Below, in pieces: positions 1 through 6,006 of a stretch of DNA of 7,598 nucleotides. The position numbers and the translations under genes are program-made. The stretch comes from Alphaproteobacteria bacterium (GTDB lineage Bacteria > Pseudomonadota > Alphaproteobacteria > ATCC43930 > CGMCC-115725): assembly GCA_030039775.1 (NCBI GenBank), contig JASHUX010000447.1:1-7598 (forward strand), written 5' to 3'. Under the pieces are notes generated by a model. That model was not told the DNA's origin, did not search any database, and saw nothing but the letters and a program-made list of their open reading frames with translations. Each line of letters begins with the position of its first letter. The first letter of the stretch is position 1.

Positions 1-2
1 TA

Positions 3-236
3 GTTGCTTTATGCTCGGCTGCGGCGAACGTCCGCGCCGAGGACCCGGCTTACGATAAGGTGTTCATGGACCGCGCCTTCGCTGCGGGGCTTGTCGAACT
101 CGCGGAAGCGATCTCCGCGACGCCAGGAATTTCGCCATCGCGTTGCGCGGCTCGTCGGTCTGCCATGACGCAACGAACGTGTCGATCCCGGCCCGAACCG
201 CGTCGCGCAGCGGCAAATCTTCCCAGGCCTGCATAA
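3..236 (+). pseudogene. 5' fragment of a possible exported protein gene, open at the left edge
   Basis: This plus-strand frame is open from the left edge to a TAA at 234–236. Its first part reads like real protein: VALCSAAANVRAEDPAYD, then VFMDRAFAAGLVELAEA, ending near position 110. The beginning resembles the end of a signal peptide with a possible signal-peptidase site (VRA|ED). The following amphipathic stretch loosely resembles the start of DUF4142-type periplasmic proteins, but that family call is weak. Roughly three quarters of the codons up to position 122 end in G or C. Beyond about position 110 the frame is antisense to conserved hydratase codons and becomes arginine/serine/proline-rich, so it is probably no longer genuine. 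The start codon lies outside the window. I infer a gene cut off by a rearrangement or an assembly join; it could also be a chance open frame. Confidence 0.33.
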
Positions 237-876
237 GCCGTTTCTGGGCGCGTACAGCTAACGGACCGTTGGCGAAGATCGCGTCGAGCCATTCCTCGAC
301 CGCGTCGTCGAGCGCGTTCGCCGGCACCACGCGTTCGACCAGTCCCCAACGTTCGGCGTCGGCGGCCGAAAACGTATCGCCGAAATAGAGGATTTGGCGA
401 GCCCTGCCCCAGCCGACGAGCATCGGCAATAGCGCCGCCTCGACAACCGACGGAATGCCGATCTTGACCTCAGGCATGCCAAATTTCGCCGTCTCCGCCG
501 CGACACGCAGATCGCAAGACGCGGCAATTTCGAGACCGCCGCCCAAGGCATAACCCTCGATCCGCGCAATCACCGGCACGGCCACGCGGCGCACCGCGTC
601 ACAGCAGCGATGGACGCGCGTGATGAGCGTAGGGGCCGTGGTCGAATCGAGCGTCGCCATTTCGGCAATATCGACGCCGCCGATGAACGCCCGCGCGCCT
701 TGCCCCGTCAGCACCACGGCACGCAACTTGTCATTGCCGGCCAGCGCCTCGAACGCCGCGACAAACTGCTCCATCAGCGCGCTGTTCAGGACATTGAGTT
801 TGTGCTCGTTGTTGACGACAACGCGTGCCACGCCGCCGCCGGCCCGTTCTTCGATCGTCGTGCGAATGCCGGTCAT
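64..876 (-). CDS. Enoyl-CoA hydratase/isomerase (crotonase) family protein
   Basis: The 270-residue product is a cytoplasmic crotonase-fold enzyme, most likely acting on an enoyl-CoA or related acyl-CoA thioester; the substrate cannot be read from sequence. ARAFIGGVDIAEM (61–73) and GYALGGGLEIAASCDL (108–123) form the oxyanion-hole and CoA regions. Glu116 in GGGLE and Glu136 in FGMPE match the two catalytic glutamates of classical enoyl-CoA hydratase. After Glu136 the usual IPGAGGTQRL segment reads IPSVVEAALLP, as in a recognisable hydratase subgroup. The ATG at 876 was chosen because it overlaps the yacG stop (ATGA) and begins the conserved region; the frame is open about 50 codons upstream, but that part is yacG antiframe. 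The C terminus looks abnormal: after MAKFLASRR (about residue 255) come some 15 arginine/proline-rich residues using AGG, AGA and CGA codons. The true last residues may therefore be replaced. Confidence 0.85.
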   Translation of the reverse strand: MTGIRTTIEERAGGGVARVVVNNEHKLNVLNSALMEQFVAAFEALAGNDKLRAVVLTGQGARAFIGGVDIAEMATLDSTTAPTLITRVHRCCDAVRRVAVPVIARIEGYALGGGLEIAASCDLRVAAETAKFGMPEVKIGIPSVVEAALLPMLVGWGRARQILYFGDTFSAADAERWGLVERVVPANALDDAVEEWLDAIFANGPLAVRAQKRLMQAWEDLPLRDAVRAGIDTFVASWQTDEPRNAMAKFLASRRSLPRVRQAPQRRRGP

Positions 877-1073
877 CGTGATTCGTCGTCGTCCTCGGAA
901 GAAGGTTCTTCCTCGACCGTCGGAACGCGATAATTGCCGCCGATCCAACGCGCCAAGTCGATCGTCTGGCAGCGCGCTGAACAAAACGGTCGGAACCGTT
1001 CCTGCGTCGGCTTGCCGCAGATCGGACATGCCCGCGCCGCGGTTTTCGCCGCCTCGGGTGTCTGCTTACCCAT
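873..1073 (-). CDS. yacG: YacG zinc-binding protein, DNA gyrase inhibitor family
   Basis: This is a 66-residue protein with the YacG signature CPICGK (Cys16, Cys19) followed by FCSARCQTIDLARWI (Cys31, Cys35). The four cysteines bind one zinc ion. The NYRVP stretch and the acidic tail EEEPSSEDDDESR are also typical. In E. coli, YacG binds GyrB and inhibits gyrase; the same role here is inferred from the family. The ATG at 1073 overlaps the upstream RNase E/G gene by 8 bases, and the stop overlaps the hydratase start by 4 bases (ATGA), so translational coupling on both sides is likely. There is no convincing Shine-Dalgarno sequence. The length is normal for the family and all four ligands are present. 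Association with the maf/RNase E/G region is common in alphaproteobacteria. Confidence 0.93.
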   Translation of the reverse strand: MGKQTPEAAKTAARACPICGKPTQERFRPFCSARCQTIDLARWIGGNYRVPTVEEEPSSEDDDESR

Positions 1074-2211
1074 CGTCAGAAGATATAGGAACGATGGCGA
1101 CGCTGTCGCGGGGTCGCCGCTCGGCGACAATTTTGATTCGATGACCCAAACGCGCCTCAAGTTCGCGTCTCGCCTGGCCTGCCGCGTCATCACAGCAGGC
1201 CGCAATATCCGGATGGACGCGCAAACCGAGCCGCTTGTCCGGCGCCGCCCGGCTTTCGCGCTGCAACTGACGCAACGCCTCCAACGCCACGGTGAGCGGT
1301 GTTTTGACCGTTGCGGCGTTCGGACCATATTCGAACAATTGTTCGGTCAACGACGGGCGACGCCGCGCCACCGTCAGCTCGAAATGGCCAAGCCGCGTCC
1401 AGCCGAGGTAGTTCGGCCCCTCGCCCAACGCACTTCTCAGCGTTGCCGCGACGCGGGCCCGAGCTTCGCGATCTTTCATGCCGATGAAATCGATGACGAT
1501 CGGCCCGGAGAGATCGCGCAGACGGATTTGCCGGGCAATTGCTTTGGCTGCCGCAAGATTGGCGGACATCGCGCCGGCGCGCCCGCCATCGACGTCGATC
1601 AACGTCGCCGCCGCCGTCATTTCAACGGTTATGGCGCCGTCCTTCGGCAACGCGATGCGCGGCGCTAGAGCCGCCTCAATGTCGGCGGCAATGCCTTCCG
1701 CCTCGAACAGCGGCATCGGTCCTCCGTGGAGTTGAACGGCAGCCCCGAATTTCTTTGCTTCGGCCAACACGGCGACATCGTCGACGACGATCTCGTCGGC
1801 CGCGAATTCCTTGAGCAGGGCCGTTAGCGGCGTCTCGCGCCGATACAAGAGTTTCGGCGGCGCGCCCCTCGCGGCAACCGCCTGCTCCGCCGCGGTGAGC
1901 TTCATGGTCAGGCTGGCGGCTTTATCCGCGCGCGCCGCTTTCGTCACACGGACGAAAACCGTTTCGCCTTCGCGCAGCATCACGCCGCGCGGTACATCTT
2001 CGCCGCCGAGAAAGCCGGGGCGCTCATCGCCGATATCGACCAGCGCCGCCGGCAATTCGGGACGAAGTGTCGCAACCCGGCCGAGATAGATATCGCCGGC
2101 TCGTGCCGCGCCATGCGTCCGTACCAAGCGCAACGCCGATAATTCGCCGTCTTCGAGCAGCGCCGCCCATATCTCGCCGGGCGACAGTGACAACAGCAAC
2201 CGCCGCGTCAT
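1066..2211 (-). CDS. rng: Short RNase E/G family ribonuclease without zinc-link
   Basis: The 381-residue protein is homologous to the catalytic core of RNase E/G, the endoribonucleases that cut single-stranded AU-rich RNA in rRNA and mRNA processing. An S1-like region lies at about residues 38–105 (GDIYLGRV, ALVDIGDERPGFL). The catalytic part contains LIDVDGGRAG and GPIVIDFIGM; Asp206 and Asp241 fall where E. coli RNase E has its magnesium aspartates D303 and D346. The loop between them is about 8 residues shorter. The CPRCxGxG zinc-link that should follow RRRPSL (about 284–300) is missing: that place reads FEYGPNAATVKT. A small C-terminal domain (LGHRIKIVAERRP) is kept. E. coli RNase G has 489 residues. 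The ATG at 2211 forms an ATGA overlap with the maf stop and is followed at once by family-like sequence; the longer open frame upstream is maf antiframe. RNase activity is likely but not certain. Confidence 0.86.
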   Translation of the reverse strand: MTRRLLLSLSPGEIWAALLEDGELSALRLVRTHGAARAGDIYLGRVATLRPELPAALVDIGDERPGFLGGEDVPRGVMLREGETVFVRVTKAARADKAASLTMKLTAAEQAVAARGAPPKLLYRRETPLTALLKEFAADEIVVDDVAVLAEAKKFGAAVQLHGGPMPLFEAEGIAADIEAALAPRIALPKDGAITVEMTAAATLIDVDGGRAGAMSANLAAAKAIARQIRLRDLSGPIVIDFIGMKDREARARVAATLRSALGEGPNYLGWTRLGHFELTVARRRPSLTEQLFEYGPNAATVKTPLTVALEALRQLQRESRAAPDKRLGLRVHPDIAACCDDAAGQARRELEARLGHRIKIVAERRPRDSVAIVPISSDDG

Positions 2212-2804
2212 GACGCGAGGCGCCGCGCGCGTTCGTATCCAAGACCGGCTAGAAGCGCCGTGGTTTCGTAAAGCGGCAGGCCGACGATGTTGGAATACGA
2301 CCCGCCGATCGCGCGGATATAGCGCGCCGCGATGCCCTGGATGGCGTAACCCCCGGCCTTGCCGAGGCCCTCGCCGCTTGCGGCGTAGTCGGCAATCTCC
2401 TCGGCCGTGAGGCGCTTGAAGGTGACGTTGCTGGCCACAAGCCGCGTCCCGACCTTGCCCTCGGGCGTCATCGCGGCGATGCCGCCGATCACGCGATGGC
2501 GCCGCCCCGAAAGCAACGCGAGGCAACGGCGCGCCGTATCGATGTCCTGCGGCTTGGGCAGGATGCGGCGCCCGCACGCCACGACGGTATCGGCGGCCAG
2601 GATGAAGGCCCCGCGATGACGCGGCGCGCAGGCATCCAGCTTGGCGCGCGCCAGGCGCGCGGCATGAGCCGGCGGCAACTCGCCGGGGAGCGGCGTCTCG
2701 TCTAGATCGGCCTGGTCTAATTCGTCGGGGGCAAGTCCGACTTGAGACAGCAAGTCGCGACGGCGAGGCGAGGCTGAAGCCAGCACCAAGCGCTGCGTCG
2801 TCAC
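2208..2804 (-). CDS. maf: Maf family nucleoside triphosphate pyrophosphatase
   Basis: This 198-residue cytoplasmic Maf-fold enzyme should hydrolyse non-canonical or surplus nucleoside triphosphates to monophosphates plus pyrophosphate. Visible motifs are LASASPRRRDLL near the N terminus (phosphate-binding), AADTVV with Asp72 (metal or base site), LPKPQD (82–87), LLSGRRHRV (97–105), GYAIQG (152–157) and GSYSNIVGLPLYET (168–181). This pattern is closest to the dTTP/UTP-type Maf proteins (E. coli YhdE) rather than the m7GTP type (YceF); the substrate class is inferred from memory of those motifs. The start is GTG at 2804, four bases after the infA stop and immediately before the conserved LVLASASPRR strand. 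There is no clear Shine-Dalgarno sequence, so coupling to infA is likely. The 3' end overlaps the RNase gene by 4 bases. Confidence 0.93.
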   Translation of the reverse strand: MTTQRLVLASASPRRRDLLSQVGLAPDELDQADLDETPLPGELPPAHAARLARAKLDACAPRHRGAFILAADTVVACGRRILPKPQDIDTARRCLALLSGRRHRVIGGIAAMTPEGKVGTRLVASNVTFKRLTAEEIADYAASGEGLGKAGGYAIQGIAARYIRAIGGSYSNIVGLPLYETTALLAGLGYERARRLAS

Positions 2805-2808
2805 GGCG

Positions 2809-3027
2809 CTATTTGAAACGGAAGGTGATGCGGCCCTTGCTCAGGTCATACGGCGTCATTTCGACATTGACCCGGTCGCCCGCGAGCACGCGGATGCGGT
2901 TCTTGCGCATTTTTCCGGACGTGTGGGCCAGCACTTCGTGATCGTTATCCAGCCTCACCCGGAACATGGCGTTGGGCAGCAATTCGGTCACGGTACCCGA
3001 AAATTCAATCAGATCTTCCTTCGCCAT
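2809..3027 (-). CDS. infA: Translation initiation factor IF-1
   Basis: The 72-residue protein is a full-length IF-1, a single S1/OB-fold domain that binds the 30S ribosomal A site and works with IF-2 and IF-3 during initiation. It begins [13 protein letters not shown] and contains [32 protein letters not shown] and the closing [11 protein letters not shown], all highly characteristic of the family. The ATG at 3027 is the only start that fits the normal length. The bases before it (TATAGGTTATGA) contain AGG six bases upstream of the ATG but no strong Shine-Dalgarno. A 79-base gap separates it from UPF0262, the longest intergenic space in the window, so infA may have its own promoter. maf follows after four bases, as is usual in alphaproteobacteria. 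Confidence 0.98.
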   Translation of the reverse strand: MAKEDLIEFSGTVTELLPNAMFRVRLDNDHEVLAHTSGKMRKNRIRVLAGDRVNVEMTPYDLSKGRITFRFK

Positions 3028-3033
3028 TCATAA

Positions 3034-3063
3034 CCTATAGTTGGTTCGGTCGGTCGGCGTCAC
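3034..3063 (-). promoter_or_regulatory. Possible sigma70-type promoter of infA
   Basis: On the minus strand, GTGACG (3063–3058) and TATAGG (3039–3034) lie 18 bases apart in the only sizeable gap of the operon. Each hexamer matches four of six consensus positions. If used, transcription would start within a few bases of the infA ATG, giving a leaderless or nearly leaderless mRNA. The spacer contains a short tandem GACC/GACC repeat. This is a pattern match only. Confidence 0.28.
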
Positions 3064-3106
3064 CTTGTTGGCGCGCCGCCGCCCGGTCAAGCCCCCTCGC
3101 GCAGCA

Positions 3107-3583
3107 TTAACCCCGAATCTGCAGGACGCAGATCAGCGTAAAGAGTCGGCGCGCGGTATCGCCGTCGATCGTCACTTGCGGCGCGAGGCGTTCGCGCAGT
3201 AATTCCGAGGCCTCGTCGTGCAGCGCCCGGCGGCCCTGGTCGATCGCCGTGATCCTGGACAGCGGCGCATTGCGGATCGCGAGATTGTAGCTTTCGCAGA
3301 TCAGGAAATAGTCTTTGATAATCGAACGGAATTCGGCGAGAGCCAGCGTGACCCGGTCGACCGGCTTCTCGTTCGCAGCGCGGATATCGAGGATCAAGCG
3401 CGGTCCCTCCATCGCCAAATGCAAGTGAAATGGACCGTCGGCGCCGCCCGTTGGCGCGAAACTGTTTTCCTCGAGAAGATCGAAGATCGCCGTGGCGCGT
3501 TCGTGTTCGATATCGGCGCTGCGCCGAACTACCGTATGCTCGTCCAGCGTAATATTGGCGATGCGCTGGTTGTCGGCCGCCAT
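3107..3583 (-). CDS. UPF0262 family protein of unknown function
   Basis: The 158-residue protein closely follows the UPF0262 pattern, a family found mainly in alphaproteobacteria and still without an assigned function. Recognisable segments are IANITLDE (8–15), the SADIEHERATAIFDLLEENSFAP region (about 22–44), FHLHLAMEGPRLILDIR, FRSIIKDYFLICESY (about 85–99), the AIDQGRRALHDEASELLRERL region, and the C-terminal DTARRLFTLICVLQIR. It has no signal peptide or membrane segment, so it should be cytoplasmic. Its ATG shares one base with the hisD stop (TGATG), which fixes the start and suggests coupled translation. In many alphaproteobacteria a low-molecular-weight phosphatase gene sits between this gene and infA; here there is only a 79-base gap. 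The hisD link is conserved, but a role in histidine synthesis has not been shown to my knowledge. Confidence 0.93.
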   Translation of the reverse strand: MAADNQRIANITLDEHTVVRRSADIEHERATAIFDLLEENSFAPTGGADGPFHLHLAMEGPRLILDIRAANEKPVDRVTLALAEFRSIIKDYFLICESYNLAIRNAPLSRITAIDQGRRALHDEASELLRERLAPQVTIDGDTARRLFTLICVLQIRG

Positions 3584-4881
3584 CAGCCGCGCGGCAGGTT
3601 GAGCCGGATCGCGATCGAATGCGCATGCGCCTCGAGACCCTCGGCTTCCGCCAGCGTCACCGCGGCGGGTCCGATCGCGTTGAGCGAGGCCGCGTCACAG
3701 CCGAGGATCGACGTGCGCTTCATAAAATCAAGCACGCCCAGACCCGATGAGAACCGCGCGCTGCGCGATGTCGGCAAGACGTGGTTTGGGCCGCCGACAT
3801 AATCGCCGACCGCCTCCGGCGTGTAGCGGCCCAGGAAAATGGCGCCCGCATTGTGAATTTTCGCCGCGAGTACATCGGGTTGCTCGACGGCGAGTTCGAC
3901 ATGCTCCGGCGCGAGACGATCGACCAGCGTCGCCGCCTCGTCCAGTTGGCCGACGACGATGATCGCGCCGTGGTTCTGCCAGCTCGCGCGCGCGATCGGA
4001 CTCCGCGGCAACGCCGCGAGCTGCGTTTCGACGGCGGCGGCGACCCTGTCGGCAAACGTGGCATCGTCGGTGATGAGGATCGATTGTGCGGCTTCGTCGT
4101 GCTCGGCCTGGCTCAACAAGTCGGCGGCGATCCAGGCCGGATCGTTGCGCTTGTCGGCGACGACGAGAATTTCCGACGGACCGGCGATCATGTCGATCCC
4201 GACCGTGCCGAAGACACGCCGCTTTGCCGCCGCGACATAGGCGTTTCCCGGCCCAACGATCTTATCGACGGCCGCAACGGTATCGGTGCCATACGCCAGC
4301 GCGCCGATCGCCTGCGCGCCGCCGATGCGGTAGGCCTCGTGCACGCCAGCGAGCTTTGCCGCAGCCAGTACCAGCGGGTTGAGCTTGCCGTCGGGCGACG
4401 GCACCGCCATCGCGACACGCTCGACGCCCGCGACCTTCGCCGGAATCGCGCTCATCAGCACCGACGACGGATAAGCAGCGGTTCCGCCGGGTACATACAG
4501 TCCTACGGCCGCAACGGGGGTCCAGCGCGCCCCGAGCCGCACGCCGCGTTCATCACGATAGTCCACCGCAGCCGGCAGCTGGGTGCGGTGGTAGGCCTCG
4601 ATGCGCTCGGCCGCGAGGCGCAGCGCCGCCAGTCGGTCCGGGGCGCAGGATTTTTCCGCCGTGTCGATCTCGTCGCGCGTGATGCGTAGTGTCCCGGCCG
4701 TCAATTCGAGCCGGTCGAAGTTCCGCGTGTAGTCGATGACCGCCGCATCGCCGCGCGAGCGCACATCGGTGAGGATCGCGGCCACCGCATCGTCGACGCG
4801 CTCGTCGATCTCGCGCTTGGCATTAAGCAATGCGGTAAACGCGGCCGAAAATCCGGCACTCGTTGCGTCAAGCCTACGCAT
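3583..4881 (-). CDS. hisD: Histidinol dehydrogenase
   Basis: HisD oxidises L-histidinol to L-histidine in two NAD-dependent steps, the last of histidine biosynthesis, as a zinc-dependent cytoplasmic homodimer. The 432-residue product has GLYVPGG (127–133), [10 protein letters not shown] (207–216), DMIAGPSE (230–237), LLSQAEHDE (255–263), APEHVEL (324–330), [13 protein letters not shown] (359–371) and EAHAHS (417–422). Zinc ligands are Gln258, His261, Asp360 and His419; the catalytic pair is Glu326/His327. These numbers match E. coli HisD to within one residue, which supports the ATG at 4881 rather than the in-frame ATG at 4914. The chosen start overlaps the hisG stop by 8 bases; the alternative would overlap by 41. 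No strong Shine-Dalgarno precedes either, so coupling to hisG is likely. All expected motifs are intact. Confidence 0.97.
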   Translation of the reverse strand: MRRLDATSAGFSAAFTALLNAKREIDERVDDAVAAILTDVRSRGDAAVIDYTRNFDRLELTAGTLRITRDEIDTAEKSCAPDRLAALRLAAERIEAYHRTQLPAAVDYRDERGVRLGARWTPVAAVGLYVPGGTAAYPSSVLMSAIPAKVAGVERVAMAVPSPDGKLNPLVLAAAKLAGVHEAYRIGGAQAIGALAYGTDTVAAVDKIVGPGNAYVAAAKRRVFGTVGIDMIAGPSEILVVADKRNDPAWIAADLLSQAEHDEAAQSILITDDATFADRVAAAVETQLAALPRSPIARASWQNHGAIIVVGQLDEAATLVDRLAPEHVELAVEQPDVLAAKIHNAGAIFLGRYTPEAVGDYVGGPNHVLPTSRSARFSSGLGVLDFMKRTSILGCDAASLNAIGPAAVTLAEAEGLEAHAHSIAIRLNLPRG

Positions 4882-5533
4882 CGGCGGCGTCGCGGAAGCG
4901 GTCGATCCAAGCATTGATCTGCTCGGTGCGGGTCTTGAGCGCGGTACGGTTGACGATCAACCGTGCCGTGATTCGCGCGATCTCCTCGATCTCGACCAGG
5001 TTATTAGCCTTCAGTGTCGAGCCGGTCTGCACCAGATCCACGATCTGCCGCGACAGACCCAATCCCGGCGCCAACTCGATCGCACCGTTGAGCTCGATGC
5101 ACTCGGCCTGAACACCGCGCGCCGCGAAAAATCGGCGCGTGATCTCGGGATATTTGGTCGCGATGCGAATATGACTCAGGCGTCCGAGATCGTCTCGGCC
5201 CGCATCTTCCTCCGGCCCGGCGACGACAAGCCGGCAGTGGCCGATGTCGAGATCGAGCGGCGCGTAAATTTCGGGATAGTCGAACTCCCGCATCACGTCG
5301 GCGCCGGCAATGCCGAGATGCGCGGCGCCGAACGCCACGAATGTAGGAACGTCGAAAGCCCGCACGCGAATGACGTCGAGCTCGTCGTGGTTGGTTCGGA
5401 ACCGAAGCTGGCGGTCCTCGGGATCGTCGAATGCCGGTTCGAGCTCTATCCCGACGCGGCGCATGAGCGGCACCGCCTCGTCGAGGAGGCGCCCCTTGGG
5501 CAAGGCCAGAACCAGCCGCTCATTCGCCGACAC
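4874..5533 (-). CDS. hisG: ATP phosphoribosyltransferase, short form
   Basis: HisG joins ATP and PRPP to form phosphoribosyl-ATP, the first and feedback-controlled step of histidine synthesis. The 219-residue product begins [14 protein letters not shown] (7–20) and has [20 protein letters not shown] (61–80) and the PRPP-binding loop [14 protein letters not shown] (166–179). It stops right after the catalytic domain ([13 protein letters not shown]), so the C-terminal regulatory domain of the roughly 300-residue form is absent. Short HisG proteins normally need HisZ for activity and histidine inhibition; hisZ is not in this window and is expected elsewhere. The start is GTG at 5533, preceded by AGGAG seven bases upstream, the best ribosome-binding site seen here. 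An upstream extension of 35 codons is open but low in family similarity. The gene overlaps hisD by 8 bases. Confidence 0.96.
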   Translation of the reverse strand: MSANERLVLALPKGRLLDEAVPLMRRVGIELEPAFDDPEDRQLRFRTNHDELDVIRVRAFDVPTFVAFGAAHLGIAGADVMREFDYPEIYAPLDLDIGHCRLVVAGPEEDAGRDDLGRLSHIRIATKYPEITRRFFAARGVQAECIELNGAIELAPGLGLSRQIVDLVQTGSTLKANNLVEIEEIARITARLIVNRTALKTRTEQINAWIDRFRDAADA

Positions 5534-5540
5534 GGAATAT

Positions 5541-5545
5541 CTCCT
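5541..5545 (-). promoter_or_regulatory. Ribosome-binding site of hisG
   Basis: AGGAG on the minus strand lies seven bases before the hisG GTG. It decides that start over upstream in-frame codons and is the strongest Shine-Dalgarno match in a window where most starts depend on overlaps. Confidence 0.75.
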
Positions 5546-5559
5546 GACAAGAAAGGCGG

Positions 5560-6006
5560 CTAAGCCGCGCCGCCTTCGACCGGGTGACGGGGCTCCTGGC
5601 GGGTCGGCCAGGGCTCGCCGAGGTCTTCTAAATGGCACAGGATGCGGCCGACTTCCAGCCGGAGCCCGGCCCCGCCGGCAAAGTCGACCCTTAACGCGCC
5701 GCCGGCGCCGCGCCGCAACGCCAGCAAAACCAAGATACGATCGGCGTCGCGCGGACTGAATCGCTGGCGCTGAACAGCGCGGACCTCGTCGAAGCGCACG
5801 CCGCAGCGGATGCGGGTCAATCCCGGTCCCGCGTTTTCGCGCTTGAGGCGATTGGCCAGCAGAACGAAGCGGCGGTCTTCCTCGAGGAACGCCATATCGG
5901 CGACGGCAACAAGCGCGTCTTGCAGGATTGCGGAGATGACGGCGATGTCCTCGTCGTCTTCGGCCCGGAGTTTGAGCGCGCCGGTCTCAGCGGAATCAGC
6001 TGCCAT
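5560..6006 (-). CDS. DUF2948 family protein
   Basis: The 148-residue protein matches the DUF2948 pattern: [20 protein letters not shown] near the N terminus, [20 protein letters not shown] after it, then a basic middle region, and the C-terminal block [16 protein letters not shown] followed by [14 protein letters not shown]. The function is unknown. No signal peptide, membrane segment or catalytic motif is visible, so it is probably a small cytoplasmic protein. The ATG at 6006 overlaps the 3' end of murA by 11 bases and begins just before the conserved part; the frame is open 40 codons further up, but that stretch is murA antiframe. The position directly after murA and before his genes is conserved in alphaproteobacteria. 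hisG follows after 26 bases. Confidence 0.9.
   Translation of the reverse strand: MAADSAETGALKLRAEDDEDIAVISAILQDALVAVADMAFLEEDRRFVLLANRLKRENAGPGLTRIRCGVRFDEVRAVQRQRFSPRDADRILVLLALRRGAGGALRVDFAGGAGLRLEVGRILCHLEDLGEPWPTRQEPRHPVEGGAA

Noticed and set aside
3060..3085. GGCGCGCC palindrome as a terminator after UPF0262
   Set aside because: The stem is short and no T-run follows on the minus strand, so an intrinsic terminator is not supported.
3085..3090. TTGACC as a –35 element for infA
   Set aside because: The base run 17 positions downstream is CAAGGT, a poor –10; the GTGACG/TATAGG pair fits better.
3087..3626. 179-residue minus-strand frame overlapping UPF0262
   Set aside because: It is the same strand in a shifted frame, Arg/Ser-rich and without motifs, while the UPF0262 frame matches its family throughout.
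3781..4689. 302-residue plus-strand frame
   Set aside because: It is antisense to intact hisD and rich in Arg and Asp with no recognisable motif.
4736..5563. 275-residue plus-strand frame
   Set aside because: It is antisense to hisG and the start of hisD, both of which have all expected motifs.
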